Shown here piece after piece: positions 34,459-41,967 of a stretch of 64,000 nucleotides of DNA. The stretch covers positions 4,765,001 through 4,829,000 of the forward strand of contig NZ_CP073721.1 in assembly GCF_025264685.1 (NCBI RefSeq), in the 5' to 3' direction. The notes under the pieces were generated by a model. That model saw nothing but the letters and a program-made list of their open reading frames with translations. It ran no database searches and had not been told where the DNA came from. A program made the translations under genes and the position numbers. Origin of the DNA: Dactylosporangium roseum (lineage in GTDB: Bacteria; Actinomycetota; Actinomycetes; Mycobacteriales; Micromonosporaceae). Every line of letters begins with the position of its first letter. The stretch's first letter is position 1.

Positions 34459-34708
34459 GCAGCGGCGGCGCGCCAGGCACCGGCGACACGCCAGGCACCG
34501 GCGACGCGACCGGTGCCGGCAACGCCGCGGGTCGAGAGCGCCCGACGGGCTCCAGCGACATGCCCGTGTGCACCGACGTCACCACGGCCCGCAGCGAGAT
34601 CCGCACCAGGTCGACGTCGGCGATCGCGAGCGTGATGTCACCCGTCACCACGACACCGCCGGCCAGGACCCGGTCGAGCAGGTCCACCAGTGCGACCTCC
34701 CGCTTCAT
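34427..34708 (-). CDS. gvpS: Gas vesicle protein GvpS (GvpA/J family)
   Basis: 93 residues from ATG 34708. The N-terminal half is a GvpA-fold domain (VALVDLLDRVLAGGVVVTGD, LVRISLRAVVTSV), followed by a proline-rich tail. Minor GvpA paralogues of this type help to nucleate or cap vesicles. ATGA overlap with gvpL. Confidence 0.88.
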   Translation of the reverse strand: MKREVALVDLLDRVLAGGVVVTGDITLAIADVDLVRISLRAVVTSVHTGMSLEPVGRSRPAALPAPVASPVPGVSPVPGAPPLRGEERAGARA

Positions 34709-35463
34709 GACGCGACACCGGCCCCGAGCGCCGGTGCGGCCGCGAACGAATACGGCGGCCACGGGCCGGTGAGCTCCAGCCGCAGCGTCGTCTCCCGCGC
34801 CCCCAACGCCTCGACGGCCCGCTCGAACTCGGCGGTCCGGTCGTCGTCGACCAGGTAGGCGCCGTTGAGCACGGTGACGTCCTGCGCACCGGACAGTTGC
34901 GGATGCTGCGGCGGATGCTGCCGGGCCAGCACCGCGTGCGCGGACAGTTCCTCGTGCACCGCGTCGGCGGCCTCGGTGGCCTGCTCGTACCGCTGCTCCC
35001 GCGTGGCCAGTTCGGTCCGCCGCCGGTGGAGGTAGGCCGTGCCCGGACCGCCACCGGCGGGTGCGTCCACGGGGGCGTCGAACCGGGCGTAGGCCTTGAC
35101 GCCCCATTCGGTACGGCCCGCGACCCGCTCCAGCGCCACGGTGAGCTCGTCCCGGTGCCGGGTGAGGTCGTCCACCAGGCGCGCCTCGTCGTGATACACC
35201 GTCGCCAGCGCCGCCGGAACGACCGGGCCGGCGGCCGCGGCGGCCGTCACCACCCGGTGGTGCTCGTGTGCGATGCGTTCGAGCCAGTCCAGGTCGGACA
35301 GGCGCTCCTCCAGCCGATCGGGTTCGTAGTCCTCGACGTCGACCGGGCTGACGACCGCGAACAGTCCGCCGGCATCCACCCAGCGCACGGCGGCGTCGTT
35401 GACGCCGTGCACGGGCGACGCGCCGGCCGCGCCGGCGACAGCGTGGACCCAGACACCGGTCAC
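34705..35463 (-). CDS. gvpL: Gas vesicle protein GvpL/GvpF family
   Basis: 252 residues from GTG 35463, overlapping the gvpJ stop by 4 nt. Typical GvpL/F sequence: GGLFAVVSPVDVEDY, LEWLERIAHEH-type helix, VVPAALATVYHDEARLVDDL, EWGVKAYARF and LRLELTGPWPPYSFA at the end. In well-studied clusters these proteins bind GvpA monomers and aid assembly. Confidence 0.9.
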   Translation of the reverse strand: MTGVWVHAVAGAAGASPVHGVNDAAVRWVDAGGLFAVVSPVDVEDYEPDRLEERLSDLDWLERIAHEHHRVVTAAAAAGPVVPAALATVYHDEARLVDDLTRHRDELTVALERVAGRTEWGVKAYARFDAPVDAPAGGGPGTAYLHRRRTELATREQRYEQATEAADAVHEELSAHAVLARQHPPQHPQLSGAQDVTVLNGAYLVDDDRTAEFERAVEALGARETTLRLELTGPWPPYSFAAAPALGAGVAS

Positions 35464-35870
35464 CGCTCCTCCCGGGAGCGGACCCGGGCCGGACGGTCGT
35501 CGCGCTCCCGCGCGGGCCGGTCCTCGTACTCGCGGTCCTCGTACTCGCGGCGGTCCTCCAGCTCACGGCGGGCCGCGCGTTCGCCTCGGACGGCGGGCGC
35601 ACGGCGCTCCTCCACCGCACGGCGGTCGCCGCCGGTGAGGAACGGATCGCTCTCCCACCAGTTGATGCCGAGCTGGCGCGCGGTGTCGACGGAGGCGATG
35701 AGCAGCCGCAGCTTCACGGTCAGCAGCTCGATGTCGAGCAGGTTGACCTGGATGTCGCCGGCGATGACCAGGCCCCGGTCGAGCACCCGCTCCAGGATGT
35801 CGGCGAGGTTCGTCGGCTGGTGCCCGCCGGCCGCGGGGGCGACCGGCTGGGCGCGGACCGGTTGTGTCAT
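35460..35870 (-). CDS. gvpJ: Gas vesicle protein GvpJ
   Basis: 136 residues from ATG 35870. GvpA-fold core at about 20-70 (NLADILERVLDRGLVIAGDI, ELLTVKLRLLIASVDTARQL, GINWWESDP), then an arginine/glutamate-rich tail with EYEDREYEDR repeats. The longer charged tail and GINWW mark it as GvpJ rather than the main shell protein. Confidence 0.9.
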   Translation of the reverse strand: MTQPVRAQPVAPAAGGHQPTNLADILERVLDRGLVIAGDIQVNLLDIELLTVKLRLLIASVDTARQLGINWWESDPFLTGGDRRAVEERRAPAVRGERAARRELEDRREYEDREYEDRPARERDDRPARVRSREER

Positions 35871-35873
35871 GGC

Positions 35874-36242
35874 TCAGCTCGCCTTCGCGACGTCCGTGCT
35901 ACCGCGCAGGTAGCGGCGGTCACGGCGGCAGGACAGCAGCTCGCCGCCGGCGGAGAGCTGCACCAGGTACAGGCCGAGCATGTCCGCCGTCGACGGGACC
36001 CTGCGCTCCTCCACCATCTCCACGCCGATGGTCCAGCCTCCGTTCGCCGGCTCCACCGAGACGGCGCCGATCGGTTCCTTGCCGGTCAGCTCACGGGCGT
36101 CCTCGATCGCCATCCGCGCGGCGGACGCGGCCGAGATCGAGCGCCGGCTCTCCCGGCCCTCCCGGTCCTCCCGGTCCTCGTCGTACGACTCGTCCCGCCG
36201 CGGGCGGCGCGCCCGCTCGCGGTCGTGGCCGTCTGGATGCAT
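35874..36242 (-). CDS. gvpO: Gas vesicle protein GvpO
   Basis: 122 residues from ATG 36242, 7 nt behind GGAAGGAG. A charged N-terminus rich in R, D and E precedes the conserved GvpO domain (AARMAIEDARELTGKEPIGA, GGWTIGVEMVEERRVPSTAD, LGLYLVQLSAGGELLSCRR). GvpO influences gvpA expression in haloarchaea; its role in actinobacteria is not known. 95 bp separate it from gvpF. Confidence 0.9.
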   Translation of the reverse strand: MHPDGHDRERARRPRRDESYDEDREDREGRESRRSISAASAARMAIEDARELTGKEPIGAVSVEPANGGWTIGVEMVEERRVPSTADMLGLYLVQLSAGGELLSCRRDRRYLRGSTDVAKAS

Positions 36243-36337
36243 CTGCGGACTCCTTCCGGCTCGGCCGGTCGAATGGCTGGTGAGACATCTCTCTTCCGCG
36301 GTCGGGCGGGTGAGCAGCACGGTCGGCAGGCCCACCG

Positions 36338-37090
36338 TCACTGCTCCGGAGCCAGTTGCGGGACGAAGTCGTACGGTGCCGAAGGACCCAGCCGGCGCAG
36401 CGTGACCCGCCCGTCCCAGGTGCCGGCCAGCTCTCGCAGCGCGTGGTCGAACTCGTCGTGGCGTTGCCGGTCCACGAGCACGGCGAGGTTCACCGCGTCG
36501 AGTTCGTGGGTCGGCTCGCGCAGGACGATGTCCTCGGTCACCGGCTTGAGGCGTTCGACGGCGAACCGCATGTCGGCGTCGCGCAGCGCCTCGATCGAGG
36601 TGTTGATGATCTCGCCGAGCCGCATGCGGGTGTCGACGAAGGCGTCCTCGGGCTGACCCCGCAACTGCTCCCGCAATTGCCGCGCCTCGGGACTACCGTC
36701 GAGGATCTCTTCGAGGATCGTGGGCTCGACGTAGCGGCCGTGCACCATGTACTGCATCCGCCCGTCCAACCGCCCGAGCATCGGCACGATGCGGTCGCGC
36801 TGGTCGGTGAGCAGGTCGCGGACGGCGTCACGGTCGGTCAGCACGGTGCCGAAGCGGACCGGCAGGACCGGCGATACGGTCGCCGTGCCGTCCAGGAGCC
36901 GTTGATACGCCCGCAGATCAGCGGATCTGCCGAGCGGCCGATCGAGTGGTATCTCACTGACGAGCGCGGCCACGTCGTCGTACGTCACGGTGTCGACGTC
37001 GGCGGGCGGATCGCCGACGCCCTGGGCCGACCCGGTCGGCTCCACGTCGCCGGGGACGAACGCGTAGATCAGGGTGCCCGTGCCCGCCAT
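36338..37090 (-). CDS. gvpF: Gas vesicle protein GvpF/GvpL family
   Basis: 250 residues from ATG 37090, 1 nt after the gvpA stop. GvpF features: LIYAFVPGD, VSEIPLDRPLGRSADLRAYQ, VLPVRFGTVLTDRDAVRDLL, DTRMRLGEIINTSIEALRDA and the end SAPYDFVPQL. An assembly factor thought to chaperone GvpA. Confidence 0.92.
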   Translation of the reverse strand: MAGTGTLIYAFVPGDVEPTGSAQGVGDPPADVDTVTYDDVAALVSEIPLDRPLGRSADLRAYQRLLDGTATVSPVLPVRFGTVLTDRDAVRDLLTDQRDRIVPMLGRLDGRMQYMVHGRYVEPTILEEILDGSPEARQLREQLRGQPEDAFVDTRMRLGEIINTSIEALRDADMRFAVERLKPVTEDIVLREPTHELDAVNLAVLVDRQRHDEFDHALRELAGTWDGRVTLRRLGPSAPYDFVPQLAPEQ

Positions 37091-37091
37091 C

Positions 37092-37502
37092 TCAGTCCTT
37101 CCTCCGGCCCCGGGATTCTCGTTCGCGCTCCTGCGGGCTGATGATCTCGCCGAGGACGTCGCCCGCCTTCTCCATCAGCCGCTCCCCGGCGCCCTCGATC
37201 GCCCGTTTGCCGGCCGCGCCCGCCATGGCGCCCTTGGCACCCCGCGCGGTGCCCTGGACGACCTCGGGCAGTCCCTTGCCCTCGTGCTCGCGCAGGTCGA
37301 GCCGGTTGACGGCCTGGGCGAACCGCAGGTACGTGTCGACACTCGCCACGACGACCCGGGCGTTGATGGTGAGGATCTCGATGCCCACCAGGGCGACGCT
37401 CACGTGGGCGTCGATGACGATGCCCTTGTCGAGGATCGTGTCGATGACGTCGGCGAGGGACGACGACTGACCGCCACCGCCTCCGGCCGCTACGACAGAC
37501 AT
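37092..37502 (-). CDS. gvpA: Gas vesicle structural protein GvpA, C-terminally extended
   Basis: 136 residues from ATG 37502. Residues 13-70 are the canonical shell protein (SSSLADVIDTILDKGIVIDA, LVGIEILTINARVVVASVDT, YLRFAQAVNRLDL), whose ribs form the gas-permeable wall. About 65 further residues of alanine/glycine-rich then charged sequence extend the C-terminus, as in streptomycete GvpA. It lies 4 nt after gvpZ. Confidence 0.92.
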   Translation of the reverse strand: MSVVAAGGGGGQSSSLADVIDTILDKGIVIDAHVSVALVGIEILTINARVVVASVDTYLRFAQAVNRLDLREHEGKGLPEVVQGTARGAKGAMAGAAGKRAIEGAGERLMEKAGDVLGEIISPQERERESRGRRKD

Positions 37503-37506
37503 GGAA

Positions 37507-38712
37507 TCACCTGTTTCTGGGCCGGCTGCCCGGCCCCTCACCGCCGGTGTCACGGCGCCCGCGGCCGTTGCCGGACTCGGGCCGGTCCCGGCCCCCGCGG
37601 TCCCGCCGATCCCGCTCGTGGTCGTCCCGGTCGCGGTCGTCCCGGTCGCGGTCGCCACCGTGCCGGCGACCCTCCCGCCGGGAGCGACCATTGCCGCGTT
37701 CGCGCTCCTCCTCGTCCTCGCGGCGCCCGCGCCGCTCACGGCGTTCCCGGCTCTCGCCGCGCTCCTCTTCCTCGCGCCCCTCTTCTTCCTCTTCCTCTTC
37801 CTCGCGTTCCTCTTCCTCTTCCTCGCGCTCGCGACCCTCGCGCTCGCGACCCTCGCCCGGCTCCTCCGCTTCCTCGCGCTCCCGCTCCTGCTCCACGGCC
37901 GTCTCGTGGTCGAGCACCACTTCACCGTCGTGGATCACGCCGCGCCAGCCCTCCAGCTCCTCCGGGTGCAGGACCGCCTGCGTCATGCAGTGCCGCACGA
38001 AGTGCTTCAGCTCCAGCCGGGCCCGGCGGCCCTGTGCGCGCCAGAGGTTGCCGGTCTGCTCGAAGAAGCCCTTGGGGTGGTACTCGATGATCAGCACCAC
38101 CCGGGTCAGCGTGGGCGTGAGGGCATGGAACGAAATAGCGCCGTCCGGATAGCCCTTCGCCCCTTTCGAGCGCCACACGATCCGCTCATCCGGGACCATC
38201 TCGACGATCTGGGATTCCCAGTCCCGGTGCGACAGGAAGATCTGCGCCCGCCAGTTGACCTTCTCCTGCTCCTTCTCCCGCTCGACCTTCTCGACCTTCT
38301 TCGTGAAACGCGGGATGTCCTCGAACTCCGTCCACTGGTTGTACGCCACCCGCACCGGCACACCGACGTCGACGAACTCCACGATGTTCGTCAGCTTGAG
38401 CTTCTTGCTCTTCTTCCCCTTGCCGAACGCCTGCTTCAGCTTGGCCAGCCCGCCGGCGATCCCGCCCTTGGCGGCGGCCTTCGTCGGGGACCCGCCCCCG
38501 GCCAGTTGCTCCGCGCCCTTGGCCGCAGCCACCAGCTTCGGGCTCTCGGAGCGCTCGGCGAAGTCGGTCAGCCGATCGGTGAGGCCGCCGACCCTGCCAC
38601 GCAGGGACTCCACGGCCCGCTCGCCGACCGCGCCGGCGAGGTTGCCCAACTCCTTGGCCACCAGGCGGGAGATCCGCCCACCGATGCCGCTGCTGTGCGG
38701 TACCGAACTCAT
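37507..38712 (-). CDS. gvpZ: SRPBCC-domain gas vesicle cluster protein (GvpZ-like) with acidic/basic tail
   Basis: 401 residues. An N-terminal helical region is followed by an SRPBCC (Bet v 1-like) domain at about 105-255: IVEFVDVGVPVRVAYNQWTE, FTKKVEKVE, WRAQIFLSHRDWESQIVEMV, YHPKGFFEQTGNLWR. The last 130 residues are almost only E, R, D and G, encoded by a polypurine/polypyrimidine tract. In streptomycete gvp clusters the equivalent gene follows gvpY, as here. Its role is undefined; a lipid or hydrophobic-ligand pocket is possible. Confidence 0.82.
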   Translation of the reverse strand: MSSVPHSSGIGGRISRLVAKELGNLAGAVGERAVESLRGRVGGLTDRLTDFAERSESPKLVAAAKGAEQLAGGGSPTKAAAKGGIAGGLAKLKQAFGKGKKSKKLKLTNIVEFVDVGVPVRVAYNQWTEFEDIPRFTKKVEKVEREKEQEKVNWRAQIFLSHRDWESQIVEMVPDERIVWRSKGAKGYPDGAISFHALTPTLTRVVLIIEYHPKGFFEQTGNLWRAQGRRARLELKHFVRHCMTQAVLHPEELEGWRGVIHDGEVVLDHETAVEQEREREEAEEPGEGREREGREREEEEEEREEEEEEEEGREEEERGESRERRERRGRREDEEERERGNGRSRREGRRHGGDRDRDDRDRDDHERDRRDRGGRDRPESGNGRGRRDTGGEGPGSRPRNR

Positions 38713-39431
38713 CGTCGCCCCGCAGACCCGCGCCGGCGGACCGGAGGCTCGGCCTCGTCATCCCGCGACCGGCCGCGCCCCGCGCCGACCGGTCGCGACT
38801 CGGCGTCCTCACGGTCCTCGTCGCGATCCTCGTCGTCGTGTCGCCGCCCGTAGCGGCCCTCCTCGCGATCCTCGTCCAAGTCCTCGTCACGATCCCGGTA
38901 CCGCCGCTCGCGCCGGCCCTCCTCGCCCCGGTCCTCGTCCGGTTCGTAGGCCCGCCCGCGCTCTTCGCGCTCTTCGCGTTCCTCGCGCTCTTCGCGTTCC
39001 TCGCGCTCTTCGCGCTCTTCGCGTTCCTCGCGTTCCTCGCGCTCTTCGCGTTCCTCGCGTTCCTCGCGCTCTTCGCGCTCCTCGCGGTCGGTGTCCCGCG
39101 CGCCGCGGAGCCGGCCCGGCCTGGTGGCCGATCGGAGCGCCTCGCTGCGGTCGCGGAGCCGGTCGCTCACCGACTCGATGCGATCGGTCACGGCGGTCCG
39201 CGCGGCGGCCTTCCCGGCCCTGACGAGCGGCTTGGCGAGGCCGCTGAGCTCGCCGACGGTGGACGATCCGCCGATGAGCGACCGGCCACGCGACAGGAGC
39301 TCCGCCGGGTTGCCGCTGTAGCGTCCCGCGGCGGCGGCCGCGCCGAGCAGCACGGCCGTCGCCAGCTTCCGCCGCCGGCCGAGGAAGTACCCGGTCAGTA
39401 CCGCAAGTGTCACCTGCGTTCCCCGTTTCAT
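38709..39431 (-). CDS. gvpY: GvpY-like protein with REE repeat tail
   Basis: 240 residues from ATG 39431, behind GGGAGG. The N-terminus MKRGTQVTLAVLTGYFLGRR and the following hydrophobic ATAVLLGAAAAAGRY resemble streptomycete GvpY proteins (often misnamed DNA primase). A helical part (PLVRAGKAAARTAVTDRIES) precedes 14 tandem REE tripeptides and a charged end. It is the first gene of the cluster, with a SigB-type promoter 43-66 bp upstream. Its stop overlaps gvpZ by 4 nt. Confidence 0.78.
   Translation of the reverse strand: MKRGTQVTLAVLTGYFLGRRRKLATAVLLGAAAAAGRYSGNPAELLSRGRSLIGGSSTVGELSGLAKPLVRAGKAAARTAVTDRIESVSDRLRDRSEALRSATRPGRLRGARDTDREEREEREEREEREEREEREEREEREEREEREEREEREEREERGRAYEPDEDRGEEGRRERRYRDRDEDLDEDREEGRYGRRHDDEDRDEDREDAESRPVGAGRGRSRDDEAEPPVRRRGSAGRR
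38961..39086. repeat. 14 tandem 9-bp units encoding REE in gvpY
   Basis: Units of CTCTTCGCG or TTCCTCGCG (plus strand) follow without interruption. Because units are 9 bp, copy-number change would lengthen or shorten the protein without frameshift. The two unit types are interspersed. Confidence 0.92.
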
Positions 39432-39473
39432 GCGTACCTCCCGGCGGCGTGAATCGTGGCGACCGTAGCGCCC

Positions 39474-39497
39474 TACCCGGGCCGCCTACCGCAAAAC
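39474..39497 (-). promoter_or_regulatory. SigB/SigF-type promoter of the gas vesicle cluster
   Basis: On the minus strand GTTT (39494-39497), 15-nt spacer, GGGTA (39474-39478), which fits the actinobacterial stress sigma consensus GTTT-N14-17-GGGTA. A start near 39466 would leave a leader of about 35 nt with GGGAGG before gvpY. Confidence 0.7.
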
Positions 39498-39681
39498 CGG
39501 TACCGCCGCATTCCACGGATTCCGGGGTAGGCGCCTCCGGGCGGTCCGGCAGCAGGCCGTTGGCCGGGGTGGCCGACAGTCGTAAGGCGCGTGGGCGGTT
39601 CAGGGCCCGGTCAGCGCCGACGACGGGCGGCTGTCCATGCGGACCACGCTCCCGCGGCCTTCGTCCGCACGGTTCGATGAT

Positions 39682-39709
39682 CGCCGATGTGGCGTACGCC
39701 ACATCGGCG
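39682..39709. promoter_or_regulatory. Perfect 28-bp palindrome upstream of the gvp promoter
   Basis: Each half contains GCCGATGTGGCGT (or its complement ACGCCACATCGGC) with no central gap. It lies about 185 bp upstream of the GTTT element. A dimeric regulator site is likely; as RNA it would need a hairpin with almost no loop, so a terminator is less likely. Confidence 0.7.
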
Positions 39710-39798
39710 TCACAGGATGTTTGGCGTCCCTGTCACATGGACACCTGGAAGTCCTCGTCTTGTGGCTGGGGGGCGACGAGACCGTTGGGGGGAGGGGT

Positions 39799-39832
39799 CG
39801 AAGGCGGCCGATACACCGATCGGCCGCCTTCG
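39799..39832. terminator. Hairpin after the SpoIIE phosphatase gene
   Basis: A perfect 14-bp stem containing AAGGCGGCCGAT pairs with ATCGGCCGCCTT across a 6-nt loop ACACCG. It lies 48 bp beyond the phosphatase stop and separates that operon from the gas vesicle promoter. The rest of 39432-39879 holds no gene. Confidence 0.75.
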
Positions 39833-39879
39833 GCCCTGCGGGCGTGTTGTGGACACCCGGCCGCAGCGACCGTCCGGCG

Positions 39880-41103
39880 TCAGCCGGGCGGTTCGACCCG
39901 GCGCACCGCGAGCACGGCGACGTCGTCGGTCGGCGCACGGTCGTACAACATCGCCGCCATCACATCGGCACACATCGTGTCGGCGGACCCGATGGTGAGC
40001 GCCGCCGTCAGCATCGTCAGGCCCGAGTCGATCTTCCGGCCCCGCCGCTCGACCAGCCCGTCGGTGTAGAGGAACAGGCCGGTGCCGGGCTCCAGGGGCA
40101 GCCGGGTGTTGCGGCGCGGCGCCCCGGCGTAGGCGCCCAGCGGCAGGTCGGGCGGGATCCGCGCCAGTCGGCAGGGGCGGTCCGGGGCGACGACGACCGG
40201 CGGCAGGTGGCCGGCGTTCGACAGCGTCATCGCGCCGAGGTCGGCGTCGATCACCGCGTAGATGACGGTGGCCATGGCGTCCGGCTCGAACCGCTGGACC
40301 TTGCGGTCGAGGCGGGTCAGGACGTCGGCGGGGTCGGCGGTCTCCATCGCATAGGCCCGGAGCGCGCTGCGGATGCGCCCCATGACGACCGCGGCGTGCA
40401 GGCCGTTGCCGGCCACGTCACCGATGACGATGCCGACGTGTCCCGACGGCAGGTCGAACAGGTCATACCAGTCGCCGCCGACGCCCACCTCGGCACCGGG
40501 AACGTACCGCACCGCGACGTCGAGCCCCCCGATCGCCTGCGGCCGTGCCGGGAGGAGGCTGCGCTGTAGCGCCAGCGCGGCGGCCCGGTCGAGCCGGGAC
40601 AGGCGCGCCTGCGTGGCCAGGCTCGCGCGGTCGGCGACGAGCCGCAACAGTTCGATGTCGTCGGGCGTGAACCGCCGCGGCGTCAGCGTGCCCACGTGCA
40701 GGACCCCGATGACCCGGTCGCGGCTGAGCATCGGCACCCCGAGCACGGACTGGACATGCTCGCTGAGCAGGACCGGGCTGACGACGTTGGTGTGGTCGAC
40801 GTGCTCGATCGCGATCGGCTCGGCCCGCGCGGCGACGGTGCCGGAGAACCCGTGCCCGACCGGAACGCGCAGCCCCTGGTGCACCTCGCGCTCCAGGCCG
40901 CTGGCGGCGGTGGCGACCAGCTCGGTGCCGCTCGGGTCGAGCAGCATCACCGCGGCGGTGTCGGCGCGCAGCAGGTCGCGGGTGCGCTCGAGCAGCTCGT
41001 CGAGAAGGTCCTCGAGGCCGAGCCGCGACAGTGCCGCGTCAGTGACCGCCTGTAACCTGCGCAGCTTCTCGGCACTGTCCGCCCGGCCCACGTCGGGCAT
41101 CAT
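39880..41103 (-). CDS. GAF-domain SpoIIE/RsbU-type PP2C phosphatase
   Basis: 407 residues from ATG 41103, preceded by GGGGGA; an in-frame ATG at 41127 is an alternative. A GAF domain (about 20-170) contains DLLRADTAAVMLLD, GHGFSGTVAARAEPIAIEHV and LGVPMLSRDRVIGVLHVG. The SpoIIE phosphatase domain has VGGDWYDLFDLPSGHVGIVI, GDVAGNGLHAAVVMG, TLSNAGHLPPVV and YTDGLVERRG, keeping the metal-binding aspartates. Such enzymes dephosphorylate STAS antagonists and so free an anti-sigma factor. It lies directly downstream of a STAS gene on the same strand. Confidence 0.9.
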   Translation of the reverse strand: MMPDVGRADSAEKLRRLQAVTDAALSRLGLEDLLDELLERTRDLLRADTAAVMLLDPSGTELVATAASGLEREVHQGLRVPVGHGFSGTVAARAEPIAIEHVDHTNVVSPVLLSEHVQSVLGVPMLSRDRVIGVLHVGTLTPRRFTPDDIELLRLVADRASLATQARLSRLDRAAALALQRSLLPARPQAIGGLDVAVRYVPGAEVGVGGDWYDLFDLPSGHVGIVIGDVAGNGLHAAVVMGRIRSALRAYAMETADPADVLTRLDRKVQRFEPDAMATVIYAVIDADLGAMTLSNAGHLPPVVVAPDRPCRLARIPPDLPLGAYAGAPRRNTRLPLEPGTGLFLYTDGLVERRGRKIDSGLTMLTAALTIGSADTMCADVMAAMLYDRAPTDDVAVLAVRRVEPPG

Positions 41104-41148
41104 CGCCGCATCCCCCGTCTGCCGCATCCGGCTATCGCCGCCGGTTCC

Positions 41149-41463
41149 TCACCGGGCCGGCTCCGTCAGGTGCGTCCAGACACCGCCCAGCTCGAGCACG
41201 TGGCGGACGAGGCCGGTGGCGTTGGTGACGCGGTATCGCAGGTGCCGCTCGTCGGCCAGCCGGCGGCCCTTGAGCAGCACGTTGATGCCGGCGGAGTCGA
41301 TGAACCGAACACCCGCCAGATCGACGACAACCTCCCCCGCCCCGCCACCGGTGGCGGTGGCGATCTCCCGGCCCAGCTCATCGGCGGTGGCCAGGTCCAG
41401 GTCGCCGGCCACGTGCAGCGTGAGCACGTCATTGCCGCTGTGGCCGGCCACGGAAAAGGTCAT
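41149..41463 (-). CDS. STAS-domain anti-sigma factor antagonist
   Basis: 104 residues from ATG 41463, with GGAGG upstream. The STAS fold is clear (VLTLHVAGDLDLATADELGR, VVVDLAGVRFIDSAGINVLL), with the phosphorylatable serine S57 in FIDSAGI. When unphosphorylated it binds an RsbW-like kinase and releases its sigma factor. It is co-transcribed with the phosphatase and divergent from the kinase-type gene, making a full partner-switching set. Confidence 0.92.
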   Translation of the reverse strand: MTFSVAGHSGNDVLTLHVAGDLDLATADELGREIATATGGGAGEVVVDLAGVRFIDSAGINVLLKGRRLADERHLRYRVTNATGLVRHVLELGGVWTHLTEPAR

Positions 41464-41503
41464 GACACCTCCAACTGCAAGACGACCGGGCGCGTGTGAC
41501 TCT

Positions 41504-41509
41504 TATAGT
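41504..41509. promoter_or_regulatory. AT-rich -10-like element between divergent switch genes
   Basis: TATAGT on the plus strand (41504-41509), with TATAAG readable on the minus strand at about the same place, sits midway between the STAS and kinase genes. No good -35 was found for either direction. Confidence 0.35.
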
Positions 41510-41556
41510 GTGGGGCGGGCGACGGAATCGCCCACACCGGACCACCTCATGGATGT

Positions 41557-41967
41557 GTGACCTTGGCAAACCAGTCGGACGTGCCGCCGGTCACCATCAC
41601 CATGCCACCCGTCGCCGCGGAAGGCGTGGCCAGCATACGCCGCTCGGTGACCGATGCCGCGCACCGGGCCGGCTTCCCGCCGGACCGCGCCGACCTGTTC
41701 ACCGTCGCCGTGAACGAGATCGTCATCAACGCGATCGAGCACGGCGGCGGCGCCGCGACGGTGACGATCGTCCGGCAGGGCCCCACGGTCACGGTCGAGG
41801 TGCGCGACACCGGCAGCGGCATCACCGGCACTCGTGTGCCGATCCACGCGCCACCCGTCGATCAGCCCAACGGCCGCGGCCTGTGGCTGGCCAGCCGCCT
41901 GTGTGACGAGCTCACGTTCCACCCGCAGCCGACCGGCGCGATGATCCGCCTGCGCTCCACGGCGTAG
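41557..41967 (+). CDS. RsbW-like anti-sigma factor serine kinase (HATPase_c)
   Basis: 136 residues from GTG 41557. GHKL ATPase motifs: N-box FTVAVNEIVINAIEHGGG, G1 box VRDTGSGI, and G2-like PNGRGLWLASRLCDEL. These small kinases bind a SigB-type sigma factor and phosphorylate STAS antagonists. No sigma gene is adjacent, so its target is elsewhere. Its last 56 bp overlap the end of convergent recD2. Confidence 0.88.
   Translation: MTLANQSDVPPVTITMPPVAAEGVASIRRSVTDAAHRAGFPPDRADLFTVAVNEIVINAIEHGGGAATVTIVRQGPTVTVEVRDTGSGITGTRVPIHAPPVDQPNGRGLWLASRLCDELTFHPQPTGAMIRLRSTA

Noticed and set aside
38961..39086. 9-bp array considered as a VNTR outside genes
   Set aside because: It is in frame within gvpY, whose start, promoter and homologous N-terminus support coding.
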